Positions 7,745-18,100 of a stretch of DNA of 64,000 bases are shown piece after piece. Each line of letters opens with the position of its first letter. The stretch's first letter is position 1. The notes under the pieces are model-generated. The model saw only the letters and a program-made list of their open reading frames with translations, ran no database searches and was not told the origin of the DNA. The position numbers and the translations under genes are program-made. This DNA comes from Solimonas sp040754295 (lineage in GTDB: Bacteria > Pseudomonadota > Gammaproteobacteria > Nevskiales > Nevskiaceae): the NCBI GenBank assembly GCA_040754295.1, contig JBFMCQ010000002.1, positions 1 to 64,000 of the forward strand, in the 5' to 3' direction.

Positions 7745-10700
7745 CTAGAGCATCCACCACGTCGGCAGCCAGCGCAGCGACTCGAACCACGCGTCGGGCG
7801 CCGGCACGCCGGAGATCGCCGGGTAGAACCAGGCGAAGAGTGCGCCGGCGAGGATCAGCGCGGTGTCGGGCAGCCGGCGCAGGCGCGCAGACTCGCCCCA
7901 GCGCGTGATGGCGTTGGTCATCAGCAGGATCAGCACCAGCACCGCCGGATAGTAGTGGTAGTTGAACGTGGCGCGGTCGACCACGGCCCACGGCAGATAC
8001 AGGCTCGCCCAGGCGCCGAGCAGTAGCAGGCTGTCGGGCGCGGTCTGGCGCAGGTTCTGCCACAGCACGGCGGCGACCAGCAGCGTGCTGCCCCACCAGA
8101 TCAGCGGATTGCCGAGGATCGTGATCGACGTGCGCGGCCGCCCTTCACCGGTGAAGATCCATAGCGGTTTCAGGTTCAGCGGCCAGGTCCAGAACGGCGA
8201 CGAGAACGGGTGCGTGCTCGTCAGCTTGGCGTGATAGTCGAAGATGTCGCGCTGCGACTTCAGCACCTGCAGGAAGCCTTCCGCGCTCAGCAGGCCAGGC
8301 GAATCGGGCAGCGAGCGCAGGAAGGGGATGTAACTGAGGTAGTAGATCAGCGCCGGCACGACGGCGAAGGCGAGCGCGGCGCCGAGGATGCGCGCCGCGG
8401 TCGGGCGCCACGCCGGACGGTTCCGCAGCCATCCGCTGACGATGCTGATCGCGAAGAACAGGAACACGCCGAGGCCTGCGTACAGGGCGCTCCACTTCAC
8501 CGCGATCGCCGCGCCGAGGCTCGCCCCCGCGGCGAGGAGATCGGGGCTCGTGCGCCAGCCGTCGCGCCAGTCGTCGCGGGCCTGCAGCCCGAAGCGCCGC
8601 CACAGGAACAGGACGCTGAGCAGGATGAACACGCCGACGAAGCTGTCGATCGTCGCATAGCGGCCGATCGTGAAGCGCGAGAACTCGAACAGTCCGAGTC
8701 CGCCGGCGAGGAGCAGCGCCGCGGTGCGCCGGTTGAACAGCCAGCCGCCCCAGGCGAGCACGCCGACGGTGAGTGCGGACGCCAGCACGCTCGCGAAACG
8801 CCAGCCGAAGGGCGTCATGCCCAGCGCATCGATGGACTGCGCGATGATCCACTTGCCCAGCGGCGGATGCGTGGTTTCGTAGACCGGCAGACGGTGCAGG
8901 AACTCGTAGCCGGTGCGGCCGTGGTAGATCTCGTCGAAGTACGGGTTTGCGAGATAGCCGCGGCCGGCGATCCATGTCGACGGCTCGTCGACGAGCCTGC
9001 GTGCCTCGTGCGGCGGCAGCGACGCTTCGGCGAGCGAATCGGGCACGAGCGGTTTGCCGCCGGCGTCGAGCAGGCCGAGCTCGTTGACCCGCCAGCCGCT
9101 GCCTTGTGCATGCCAGCGGTAGCGACTGCTCGCGCGCGGCTGCTCCAGCCGGATTTCATGCAGCTTGTAGAAGTCCTTCAGCTCGCTTTCGCCGATCACT
9201 TCGATCCAGCGGCCGTCGTCGTGGCGTTCGAGCCTGAGCTTGGTCGTGTTCTCGCCGGCGTAGACCAGTGCGGTGCGCGCCTCGACCGGCCGCTCGTAAC
9301 GGTATTCGACGCTGAAGCCGTCGCTCTTCACGCCGCTGACCGGGTAGTTCGTCGAGCCGAGGCGGTAGAGCCCGATCGCGGTCGCCGCCAGCATCAGCGC
9401 GGCGGTCAACACGCTGTGCCGCAGCGTCCAGCGCGCGCCGGTGTGCAGGCGCGCGTCCGGAATCGCCGGCGGCAGCGTCCAGCGCGGCGCGTAGCGGGCG
9501 AGCCGCTGCGGCCAGTCCGGCCACTGCCAGTACGCGACGGTGACCAGCGAGACGGCGACATTGACGGCGGCGCTGACGCGGATGAACGGCGTGTCGGCCG
9601 GTGCGATCTGATCGAGATCGATGTAGTGGTAGTAGACGTAGCCGATGTTGGCGAGCGCCGCGGCGGTCCAGGCGAGGACCAGCGGCAGGCGCACGCGCGC
9701 CGGCTCGATCAGGAACAGCATCGGCAGCAGCATCAGGATGTAGCGCTCGTGCATGCGCGGCGCGAGCATGAAGAACGCGATCGTCGCCAGCACGAAGGCC
9801 CAGGTGATGTCGACGCTTCCCGCACGCGGACCGCCGCTGCGGCGCAGCCGCAAGCCGAGCCAGATCGCCAGCGCGAGGATCGCGATGCCGGCGTCGATCA
9901 GCGCCCAGGTCTGCATGCTCAGCCCGAACGCGGTGCCGGCGTCCTGCTTCCAGTTCCAGCCCAGTAGCGCCCACAGGTTGTAGGCGTTGACGGTGATGTA
10001 GTCGTAGGTGCTGGCGGTACTGAGGTAGAGCGAGAACAGCCAGTCGGGCGGGCGCGACCAGGCGAACGGCAGCACGATCAGCACATAGGTGACGATGCCC
10101 GCGAGTGCCGCCGCCGCCGTGCGTCGCCACGGACTGCTGAGCGCGACGGCGATGCCGAAGATGCCTGCGTAGAGCCCGCCCTGCGGTTTGAACGCGAGCG
10201 CGATCGCGAAGACGACCGCGGCGGTCCTGAGCCGGTCGGCGCGCCACGCCAGCCAGCCGAGCAGCACGAGCATGCACAGCAGCGCCTCGGTCTGTCCCCA
10301 CAGCGCGCCGGTGAAGATCATCGCCGGGTTGAGCCAGTACAGACTCGCCAGCGCCAGGCCACGCGCGTGGCCGAGCTGCTCGCGCAGCAGCCGCAGCAGC
10401 AGCAGCGCCGTCGTCGCGTCGCTGAGCAGGGACGGCAGCTTCACCAGCGCGGTGAAGTGCGGCGAGTTCTCCCAGCCGAGCAGGCGCGTGATCGAGCCGA
10501 GGAGCGCGAGCACGTACATGTACAACGGCGGATAGTCGGCGAAGTAGCCCTCTTTGTAGAGATTGAGCGGATCAGCCGGGTCTGACGCGGTGAGCGCCCA
10601 AGCCCTGTAGGTGCCGGTGTCGTAGTGAAAGCCGCCGTCCCATAGCAGCGGCAGGCGCAGCGCGACACCGAGCGCGAGCCAACCGAGCAGTGCGGCGGGC

Positions 10701-10804
10701 GCGAGCGCACCCGGTGCCTGCGAGGGAGCAGTGCGCCGAGCCGTGTATCCTGCGAGCAGAAGAAATGCCAGGCCGTAGAGGCTGAGGAAGGCTACGGTGC
10801 TCAA
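7745..10804 (-). CDS. Double GT-C protein: Gpi18-like mannosyltransferase fused to PMT-type glycosyltransferase
   Basis: The 1019-residue membrane protein is built of two glycosyltransferase modules. Residues about 1-480 resemble the Gpi18/COG5542 type: an acidic first loop (LLWDGGFHYDTGTYRAWA), FADYPPLYMYVLALLGS, ALWGQTEALLCMLVLLGW, and FKPQGGLYAG. A soluble beta-rich linker of about 480-640 follows (YRYERPVEARTALVYAGENT). Residues about 650-1019 are a PMT (GT39) module with the DE pair in NPYFDEIYHGRTGYEF and the TTHPPLGKWII motif. PMT enzymes transfer a sugar from polyprenyl phosphate to Ser/Thr. The start is TTG at 10804, which places the first hydrophobic helix at the N-terminus; no clear ribosome site is visible. 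Confidence 0.8.
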   Translation of the reverse strand: MSTVAFLSLYGLAFLLLAGYTARRTAPSQAPGALAPAALLGWLALGVALRLPLLWDGGFHYDTGTYRAWALTASDPADPLNLYKEGYFADYPPLYMYVLALLGSITRLLGWENSPHFTALVKLPSLLSDATTALLLLRLLREQLGHARGLALASLYWLNPAMIFTGALWGQTEALLCMLVLLGWLAWRADRLRTAAVVFAIALAFKPQGGLYAGIFGIAVALSSPWRRTAAAALAGIVTYVLIVLPFAWSRPPDWLFSLYLSTASTYDYITVNAYNLWALLGWNWKQDAGTAFGLSMQTWALIDAGIAILALAIWLGLRLRRSGGPRAGSVDITWAFVLATIAFFMLAPRMHERYILMLLPMLFLIEPARVRLPLVLAWTAAALANIGYVYYHYIDLDQIAPADTPFIRVSAAVNVAVSLVTVAYWQWPDWPQRLARYAPRWTLPPAIPDARLHTGARWTLRHSVLTAALMLAATAIGLYRLGSTNYPVSGVKSDGFSVEYRYERPVEARTALVYAGENTTKLRLERHDDGRWIEVIGESELKDFYKLHEIRLEQPRASSRYRWHAQGSGWRVNELGLLDAGGKPLVPDSLAEASLPPHEARRLVDEPSTWIAGRGYLANPYFDEIYHGRTGYEFLHRLPVYETTHPPLGKWIIAQSIDALGMTPFGWRFASVLASALTVGVLAWGGWLFNRRTAALLLAGGLGLFEFSRFTIGRYATIDSFVGVFILLSVLFLWRRFGLQARDDWRDGWRTSPDLLAAGASLGAAIAVKWSALYAGLGVFLFFAISIVSGWLRNRPAWRPTAARILGAALAFAVVPALIYYLSYIPFLRSLPDSPGLLSAEGFLQVLKSQRDIFDYHAKLTSTHPFSSPFWTWPLNLKPLWIFTGEGRPRTSITILGNPLIWWGSTLLVAAVLWQNLRQTAPDSLLLLGAWASLYLPWAVVDRATFNYHYYPAVLVLILLMTNAITRWGESARLRRLPDTALILAGALFAWFYPAISGVPAPDAWFESLRWLPTWWML

Positions 10805-10908
10805 GGGCGGCGCGCGTTTTTCGTCGGTCGGGCGAGGCGGCGGAGTGTACCGTAGGCGCTATCATGCGCGCCGCGCTGCCCGGGCGCGGCTTCCGCCCAT
10901 GCCTCACA

Positions 10909-11325
10909 ATGACGATCCAGGACCGCCGACCTGCCGCCAGCACGCTGACGCGCTTCCTGCGTTTCGTCGCGGTCGGCGGGTTTGCTACGATCCTGATGTA
11001 TATCCTCCTGGTGATCGGGATCGAGCTGCTGGGGCTGGCGCCGGTCGTCGCCTCGGTCTCGGCGTACGCGATCAGCGCGCTCGCCAACTACTGGCTGAAC
11101 CATCGCATCACCTTCAGGAGCGCGCAAAGGCATCGGGTTGCATTGTTCCGGTTCGCGGTGATCTCGGGCTGCGGACTGATCTTGAATGGGGCGATCGTGT
11201 ACGCGGGAACGGAGGTCTGGTCCGCGCACTACCTGCTCGTGCAGGTATTCGCGACGGTATGCGTGCTGTTCTGGAACTTTCTGGGGAGCCAGCTGTGGAC
11301 GTTTCGTGCGTCCACTGGAAACTGA
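10909..11325 (+). CDS. GtrA-family polyprenyl-phosphate-sugar flippase
   Basis: The 138-residue protein has four membrane helices in the GtrA pattern: RFVAVGGFATILMYILLV, then PVVASVSAYAISALANYWLNHRITF, then RFAVISGCGLILNGAIVY, then LVQVFATVCVLFWNFLGSQLWTF. NYWLNHRITF and NFLGSQLWTF are the family signature repeats. GtrA proteins are thought to flip undecaprenyl-phosphate-linked sugar to the periplasm. The stop is one base before the GtrB-like start, so they are one unit. An upstream in-frame ATG at 10864 would add 15 residues; 10909 gives the usual short cytoplasmic N-terminus. Neither has a good ribosome site. It is divergent from the double GT-C gene. Confidence 0.85.
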   Translation: MTIQDRRPAASTLTRFLRFVAVGGFATILMYILLVIGIELLGLAPVVASVSAYAISALANYWLNHRITFRSAQRHRVALFRFAVISGCGLILNGAIVYAGTEVWSAHYLLVQVFATVCVLFWNFLGSQLWTFRASTGN

Positions 11326-11326
11326 C

Positions 11327-12301
11327 ATGTCGGACGCGCAGACCCGTCGCAGGCCCTTGAGCCTCGCGATCGTCATCCCGTGCTACAACGAGGAGGCCGT
11401 CCTGGAGGAGACGATCCGCCAGGTCGCTGCGGTGCTCGACGATCTGCTCGCCGCCGGCAAGATCGACGCGAGCAGCCGTATGTACCTCGTCGACGACGGC
11501 AGCCGCGATCGCACCTGGGCGATCATCGAGCAGGCCTGCGGCAGCAACCGCTGGGTCGCCGGCATCAAGCTCGCGCGCAACCACGGCCACCAGAACGCGC
11601 TGCTCGCCGGCCTCTTCACCGCCAAGGGCGACGCCGTCATCTCACTCGACGCCGATCTGCAGGACGACGTCAACGCGATCCGCGAGATGGTCGACTGCTA
11701 CCTGGGCGGCGCCGACATCGTCTACGGCGTGCGGCGCCGGCGCGACGTCGACAGCCTGTTCAAGCGCACGACGGCACGCTGGTTCTACCGTGCGATGCAT
11801 GCGCTCGGCGTCGACCTCGTCGGCGAACATGCCGACTACCGCCTGCTCAGCCGCCGCGTCATCGAGCATCTGAAAGCGTTTCGCGAAGTCAATCTGTTCC
11901 TGCGCGGTATCATTCCGCTGATCGGCTTCAGCTCCGCACAGGTGTACTACGATCGCGCCGAGCGCCACGCGGGCACGTCGAAGTACCCGCTGCGCAAGAT
12001 GCTCGGCTTCGCGCTCAATGGTCTGACGTCGTTCTCGAACTTTCCGCTGCGCATGATCACGGCGCTCGGCTTCGTGGTCTTCGTGTTCGCGGTGATCGCC
12101 AGTGCCTGGATTCTTTACGTGGCCTTGTTCACGGACCGCGCCGTCCCCGGCTGGGCCTCGACGGCGCTGCCGATGTACCTCCTCGGCGGCGTGCAGCTGC
12201 TGTGCCTGGGCGTGATCGGCGAGTACATCGGCAAGATCTACAGCGAAGTGAAGGCGCGGCCGCGCTTCATCGTCGAGACGATCGTCGAGCGGCCGGAATG
12301 A
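11327..12301 (+). CDS. GtrB/DPM1-like polyprenyl-phosphate glycosyltransferase (GT2)
   Basis: The 324-residue protein has a GT-A catalytic domain at residues about 12-230. It contains LAIVIPCYNEE, LVDDGSRDRTW, and the metal-binding DADLQDD at about 107-113, with the usual downstream RRRDVDSLFKR motif. Two C-terminal membrane helices (about 240-300) and a short cytoplasmic tail complete the GtrB/ArnC architecture. Such enzymes move glucose, mannose or a similar sugar from a nucleotide donor to polyprenyl phosphate. GtrA upstream would flip the product, and the adjacent GT-C proteins could use it. The sugar cannot be predicted from sequence alone. The start is ATG, one base after the gtrA-like stop. 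Confidence 0.9.
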   Translation: MSDAQTRRRPLSLAIVIPCYNEEAVLEETIRQVAAVLDDLLAAGKIDASSRMYLVDDGSRDRTWAIIEQACGSNRWVAGIKLARNHGHQNALLAGLFTAKGDAVISLDADLQDDVNAIREMVDCYLGGADIVYGVRRRRDVDSLFKRTTARWFYRAMHALGVDLVGEHADYRLLSRRVIEHLKAFREVNLFLRGIIPLIGFSSAQVYYDRAERHAGTSKYPLRKMLGFALNGLTSFSNFPLRMITALGFVVFVFAVIASAWILYVALFTDRAVPGWASTALPMYLLGGVQLLCLGVIGEYIGKIYSEVKARPRFIVETIVERPE

Positions 12302-12381
12302 GTGCCGGCGGGCTCGGTTTCTGAGCCCCGCAACTCGCTAGGATTGCAGTGAGCTGCAAGCTCACCGTATCCGACGAAGCC

Positions 12382-15141
12382 ATGCCGATCGAGTCAGTTT
12401 CCGAGCTGGACCGCGACACGCTGTTCGAGCGCCTCGCCGCGCAGCGGCCGGGCGAGGAGCCGGGCGTGGCGGTGCTGTGCGTCAGCCGCCGCTACGCGCA
12501 GTGGCTGCAGGACGCGTATGCGCGCGCGCAGGCGCGGCGCGGCGTCGCGGTCTGGGCAGGGCCGCCGATCCTGCCGGCGGAGACGTTCCTGATTCAGCTC
12601 GGCGAGCGCGAGCGGCTGCGGCGCAGTGTGGCCGGGCGGCCGCTGCCGGTGCCGCTGAGCGAGGCGGAGTCGGCGCTGTTGTGGCGGCTCGTCGTCGGCG
12701 ATGTGCGCGGCGAGCAGGCTCTGCTGCGCGAGGCGGAGGCGGCGCAGCTCGCGGCGGAGGCCTTGCGGCTGTGCCAGGACTACGGCATCGCCTTGCCGTT
12801 GCCAGTGACTACGCCGGATGTCGAGCGCTTCAACCACTGGGTCGCGGCATACGCCGAGCGCTGTGCGCGCCTGCGTCGCCCGGACGCCGGCGACTACCGC
12901 GGCCGGCTGCTGGAGCTGCTGGCGGCGCGCGAGCTGGCGGTGCCGGCGACGGTCGTTTTCGCCGGCTTCGAAATGCCGCCGCCCTGGCTGCAGTCGCTGT
13001 GCGCGGCGCTGCAGGCGGCCGGCTGCGAGGTCCTGCGTCTGCGCCCGCAGCGCGTGCAGGCGCACACGCGCGCCTGTGTCGCCGCGACCGCCGAGCAGGA
13101 GCTGCGTGCGGCGGCGCTGTGGGTGCTCGATCGCGCGCGACGCCAGCCCGGCGCGCGTCTGGGCGTCGTCGTGCCGGAGCTCGGCGCGCGCCGTGCCGAC
13201 GTGATGCGCGTCTTCGACCAGACGCTGTGCCCCGCGCTGGACGCGCTGCACGGACACAGCGGCGAGCGGCCGTACAACCTGAGCCTCGGCGCCAGCCTCG
13301 CCGAGGTCGGCCTGGTGCAGTGCGCGCTGTGGCTGCTGCGGCTGTGCACCGGCGGGCTCGAGCTCGCCGAGGCCGGTGCCCTGCTGTGCGCGCCGTACTG
13401 GGGTGCTGGCGAACCCGAGCGGCTGCTGCGGGCGGATCTGGACCGCGTGCTGCGTGCCGAGGGCCATTTGCGCGTCGATCTCGGGCTGCTGCGCGCGCTC
13501 AGCGGGCGCGTGCCGGGACTGCACCGCCGTTTCGCGCGGCTCGCGCAGGCGCGCACGGCGATCGCGGCTGCGCCACCCAGCGAATGGGCCGAGCGCTTCA
13601 CCGCCTGGCTCGACGCCGCGGGCTGGCCCGGCTCGCGCACGCTCGACAGCGCCGAGTACCAGGCGCTCGAAGCCTGGCGCGGCCTGCTGCGCGAGCTGGG
13701 CCTGCTCGGCGGCGTGCTCGGCCGCATCGCCGCGTCCGGCGCGCTGACCCAGCTGCAGCAGCTCGCGCAGCAGCGCGTGTTTCAGCCGCAGACGCCGCCG
13801 GTGAGCATTCATGTGCTCGGCGCGCTGGAAGCGCAGGGCCTGGACTTCGACGCGCTCTGGGTGCTCGGGCTCGACGACGAGTGCTGGCCGCCGAAGGGCC
13901 AGCCGAATCCTTTCATTCCGTACGCGCTGCAGCGCCGGCTCGCGCTGCCGCACGCGTCGGCCGCCGTCGAGCTGGCGTCGGCGGAGCGCATGACGCAGGG
14001 CTGGCGCGGCGCGGCCCCGGAAGTCGTGTTCAGCTGGGCGGCGAGCGAGCTCGACCGCCCGCTCGCGCCGAGCCCGCTGATCCAGGCGGAGGCCGCGACG
14101 GCGGAGCCGGTCGACGTCGACGCCACCGCGCCGGCATGGCGCGACGCGGCGTCTTGCGGCCGCATGCACGACGTGGCCGACGCCTACGCGCCGCCGCCGG
14201 CCGCCGGTGCCGCGGTGCCGGGCGGCGCGCGCCTGCTCGGCGACCAGGCGCGCTGTCCGTTCCGCGCCTTTGCCACGCACCGCCTCACCGCGCAGCCGCT
14301 GGAACAGCCCGGCTACGGGCCGAGTCATCGTGACCGCGGCCAGCTCGTGCACCGCGCGCTCGAAGCGCTCTGGCGCGCGCTGCGGCACCAGGCCGCGCTG
14401 CAGGCACTGGACGAGGCCGCGCTCGACGCGCACATTGCCGAGGCGGTGGACGCCGCGCTGGAACGCTGCGCACAGAGCGCGCCGCAGCGCTTCCCGAAGG
14501 CGCTGCGCGCGCTGGAGCGCACGCGCCTGCGTGCGCTGCTGGCGGCGTGGATGCGCATCGAGCGCGAGCGCCCGCCGTTTTCCGTGGAGTGGATCGAAGG
14601 CAGCGCGCCGGAGGCCGCGCAGGCGGCGCCGCCCGATACACAGCTCGTCGACTTCGCCGGCCTGCGCCTGCGCCTGCGCCCGGACCGCATCGACCGGCTC
14701 GCCGACGGCGCGCGGCTGGTGATCGACTACAAGACCGGCGCCCGGCGCCCGCCGCCGTGGCTCGACGGCCGCCCGGAAGAGCCGCAGCTGCTGCTCTATG
14801 CGCTGACCGGCGCCGATGTCGAGGGCCTGGCCTATGCGCGCCTGACCGCCGGCACGATCGGCTTCGACGGCATCGCCGCGAGCGACGCGCTGGCGCCGGG
14901 CCTCAAGAGCTACGCCGACTATCGCGAGACGCGCGCGGCGGCGAGCTGGGGCGCGCTGATGGGCCGCTGGCGCGGCGAGCTGGAAACGCTGGCCGCCGAG
15001 ATCCGCCGCGGGCTGGCGAGCGTCACGCCGAAGAACAGCCATCAATCCTGCCGCGACTGCCATCTGCATGCGGCCTGCCGCATCCGCGAAACCGTTCCGG
15101 CGTTCGCGTTCGACGACGAGCCGGAGGCAGGCCGGCCATGA
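12382..15141 (+). CDS. AddB-like PD-(D/E)XK nuclease with Fe-S cysteines (probable DNA repair protein, TIGR03623 type)
   Basis: The 919-residue protein belongs to the AddB-related family found next to RecB/AddA-like helicases in beta- and gammaproteobacteria. The N-terminal helicase-like region lacks a recognisable Walker A. The C-terminal nuclease domain has RDRGQLVHRALEALW, LRLRPDRIDRL and the core LVIDYKTGARR, with Asp and Lys of the PD-(D/E)XK site. A Cys in ARCPFRAFA (about residue 625) and three more in SCRDCHLHAAC near the end match the four-Cys Fe-S staple of AddB. It overlaps the helicase gene by ATGA. An in-frame GTG at 12349 would add 11 residues; the ATG at 12382 is preferred. The role is double-strand break end processing. 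Confidence 0.88.
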   Translation: MPIESVSELDRDTLFERLAAQRPGEEPGVAVLCVSRRYAQWLQDAYARAQARRGVAVWAGPPILPAETFLIQLGERERLRRSVAGRPLPVPLSEAESALLWRLVVGDVRGEQALLREAEAAQLAAEALRLCQDYGIALPLPVTTPDVERFNHWVAAYAERCARLRRPDAGDYRGRLLELLAARELAVPATVVFAGFEMPPPWLQSLCAALQAAGCEVLRLRPQRVQAHTRACVAATAEQELRAAALWVLDRARRQPGARLGVVVPELGARRADVMRVFDQTLCPALDALHGHSGERPYNLSLGASLAEVGLVQCALWLLRLCTGGLELAEAGALLCAPYWGAGEPERLLRADLDRVLRAEGHLRVDLGLLRALSGRVPGLHRRFARLAQARTAIAAAPPSEWAERFTAWLDAAGWPGSRTLDSAEYQALEAWRGLLRELGLLGGVLGRIAASGALTQLQQLAQQRVFQPQTPPVSIHVLGALEAQGLDFDALWVLGLDDECWPPKGQPNPFIPYALQRRLALPHASAAVELASAERMTQGWRGAAPEVVFSWAASELDRPLAPSPLIQAEAATAEPVDVDATAPAWRDAASCGRMHDVADAYAPPPAAGAAVPGGARLLGDQARCPFRAFATHRLTAQPLEQPGYGPSHRDRGQLVHRALEALWRALRHQAALQALDEAALDAHIAEAVDAALERCAQSAPQRFPKALRALERTRLRALLAAWMRIERERPPFSVEWIEGSAPEAAQAAPPDTQLVDFAGLRLRLRPDRIDRLADGARLVIDYKTGARRPPPWLDGRPEEPQLLLYALTGADVEGLAYARLTAGTIGFDGIAASDALAPGLKSYADYRETRAAASWGALMGRWRGELETLAAEIRRGLASVTPKNSHQSCRDCHLHAACRIRETVPAFAFDDEPEAGRP

Positions 15142-18100
15142 GCGCAGCGATCGCCGACGCCGCGCAGCGCGCCGCCGCGCTCGATCCGGCGCGCAGCTTC
15201 ATCGTCCAGGCGCCGGCGGGCTCGGGCAAGACCGAGCTGCTGACGCAGCGCCTGCTCGTGCTGCTCGCGAGCGTCGACGAGCCCGAAGAAGTGATCGCGA
15301 TGACGTTCACGCGCAAGGCGGCGTCGGAAATGCGCGGCCGCGTCTTCGAGGCGGTGCGCCGCGCGCTCGAGGACGCGCCGCCGGCGGATGCGCACAAGCG
15401 CCACACCTGGCAGCTGGCGCGCTCGACGCTGGCGCGCTCGCGCGCGCGCGGCTGGCGGCTGGAAGACAATCCGCAGCGCCTGCGCGTGCTGACGATCGAC
15501 GCACTGTGCGCGCAGATCACGCAGCAGTCGCCGCTGACCGCCGGCTTCGGCGGACGCGTGCAGGTCACCGAGTTTGCCGAGCCGCTGTACCGCGAAGCCG
15601 CGCGTGCGCTGATCGCGTCGATCGAGGACGACCCGCGTGCCGCCGCGCCGGTCATGCGCGTGCTGCGGCATTTCGACAACCGCACCGCGGTGCTGGAGCA
15701 GCAGCTCATCGGCCTGCTCGCACGGCGCGACCAGTGGCTGCCGCTGGTCACGCACGAGCGCCGCGCGCCGCGCGAGCTGCTGGAGTCGACGCTGGCCTGG
15801 CTGGTGCGCGACGCGCTCGCGCGCGTGCGCGCGGCGCTACCGCCGGCGCTGCTCGATACCTGGTGCGAGCTCGGGGCGTACGCGGCGGGCGCGCTGGTCA
15901 CCCAGGCCGCGGCGGCCGGCGCAGCGGCCGGCGCGGCGCATCCGCTGCAGCCGCTGCTCGACGGTGCACGGCCCGGCGCCGAGCCCGCCGACCTGCCGCT
16001 GTGGCAGGCGCTGGTCGATCTGGTGTGCACGCAGGACGGCGAGTGGCGCGCCCGCGTCGACAAGCGCGACGGTTTTCCGCCCGGAAGCGGCGCGGCGCGT
16101 GCGCGCAAGGACGCGCTGATGGAGCTGATCGCCGCGCTCTCCGCGCTGCCGGGTCTGCCGGCGGCGCTGCATGCGCTGCGCAGCCTGCCGGCGCCCGGCT
16201 ACAGCGACGCGCAATGGGAGGTGCTGCAGGCGCTGCTGGACACGCTGCGGCTGGCGTCCGCGCATCTGCGCGTCGTGTTCGCGGCGCGCGGCGAGGTCGA
16301 CTTCGCCGAGGTCGCGGCGCAGGCCGTTGCGGCGCTCGGCGACGCGGATACGCCGAGCGAGCTGGCGCTGCGGCTCGACTACCGCGTGCGTCATCTGCTG
16401 GTCGACGAGTTCCAGGACACCTCGCGCGCGCAGTGGCAGCTGCTGCTGCGCCTGACCGCCGGCTGGAGCGAGGGCGACGGGCACACGCTGTTCGTCGTCG
16501 GCGATCCGATGCAGAGCATCTACCGCTTCCGCGAGGCCGACGTCGGCCTGTTCCTGCGCGCGCGCCGCGACGGTCTGGGCGCGCTGCGCCTGCAGCCGCT
16601 CGCGCTCGAATGCAACTTCCGCTCGCAGGCCGGCATCGTCGACTGGGTCAACGCGACGTTCGCGCGCGTGCTGCCGCCGGCCGAGGACCTGAACCGCAGC
16701 GGCGTGCCGTACAGCCCTGCGAGCGCGGTGCGTGCGGCCGAGCCGCAGCCGGCAGTCCAGGTGCACGCATTCGCCGAAGGCGGCGCGGCGGCGGAGGCGC
16801 AGCGCGTCGTCGAGCTCGTCTGTGCGAGCCGCGCACGCAACCCGCAGGACCGCGTTGCGATCCTCGTGCGCAACCGCGGGCATCTGGACGCGATCGCGCC
16901 GGCGCTGCGCGCCGCCGGCATCGACTACCGCGCGGTCGACATCGAAAGCCTCGCCGAGCGGCCGGTGATCGACGATCTGCGCGCGCTGACCTGGGCGCTG
17001 CTGCATCCGCTCGACCGCGCCGCCTGGCTGGCCGTGCTGCGCGCACCCTGGTGCGGGCTCAGGCTCGCCGACCTCCATGCGCTCGCCGGCGATCTGCCGC
17101 GCCAGCAGAGCCTGCTCGGCGCACTGCGCGACCCCGCGCGCCTGCGGCAGCTGAGCGCCGACGGCCGCGCGCGCATCGAGCCGGTGCTGGCGGTGCTCGA
17201 AGCCGCGCTCGCGCAGCACGGCCGCCGGCCGCTGCGGCGCTGGGTCGAATCGACCTGGCTGGCGCTCGGCGGCCCTGCCTGTGCGGCGGGCGCGTCCGCG
17301 CTCGCCGATGCGGCGGTGTTCTTCGACGCGCTGCAGCGCCTGGCATCCGGTGCGATGCTCGAGGATTTCGAGCAGCTCGACCTGGCGCTCGCCGAGCTCA
17401 AGGCGAGCCCCGATCCGGCGGCCGACGGCAGCGTCAGCGTGATGACGATCCACAAGTCCAAGGGCCTGGAGTTCGACACCGTCATCGTGCCGGGGCTGGG
17501 CCGCGGCACGCGCAGCGACGCGCAGCCGCTGATCGCCTGGGCGTACCTCAGCGACGTCGACCGCCAGGACCGGCTGCTGCTGGCGCCGGTGCACGCGACC
17601 GGCGACGAGCGCGATCCGAGCTTCGACTTCGTGCGCGCGCTCGAAGCCGAGAAGCAGCGCTTCGAGGACGCGCGCCTGCTCTACGTCGCCGCGACCCGCG
17701 CGCGCCGGCAGCTGCACCTGCTCGCCGAAGTCGGGCGCGGCAAGGACGGCGACAGCCTGCGTGCGCCGCTCGCGCGCAGTCTGCTCGCGCGCCTGTGGCC
17801 TGCACTCGCGGCCGACTTCGCCGCGGCGCTGCCGCCGGCGGACGGCGAGGGCGCAGCGGCGCAGCCCGCCCCGGCGGAGCGGCCGGCACCGCCGCTGCGC
17901 CGCCTGGTCGACTGGCAGGCACCGGCACCGCGGCCGGGCCTGCCGCTGCCGGCGGCGGCCCCTGCCGAGCACGGCGAGCCGCTGCGCTTCGACTGGGCCG
18001 GCGAGACCGCGCGCTGCATCGGCGTGGTCTATCACCGCTGGGTGCAGCTGATCGCCGAGGACGGCGTCGCGCAGTGGAGCGCTGCGCGCTGCGCCGGTCT

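Noticed and set aside
4686..12301. Prophage-borne O-antigen conversion (gtr) cassette
   Set aside because: GtrA and GtrB resemble phage gtrA/gtrB, but no integrase, att site or phage gene is present within the window.
12394..15069. Long open frame of about 890 codons on the minus strand opposite the AddB-like gene
   Set aside because: It is the complement of a GC-rich coding region, with Arg/Ala/Gln-rich composition and no family motif. The plus strand has a full domain pattern.
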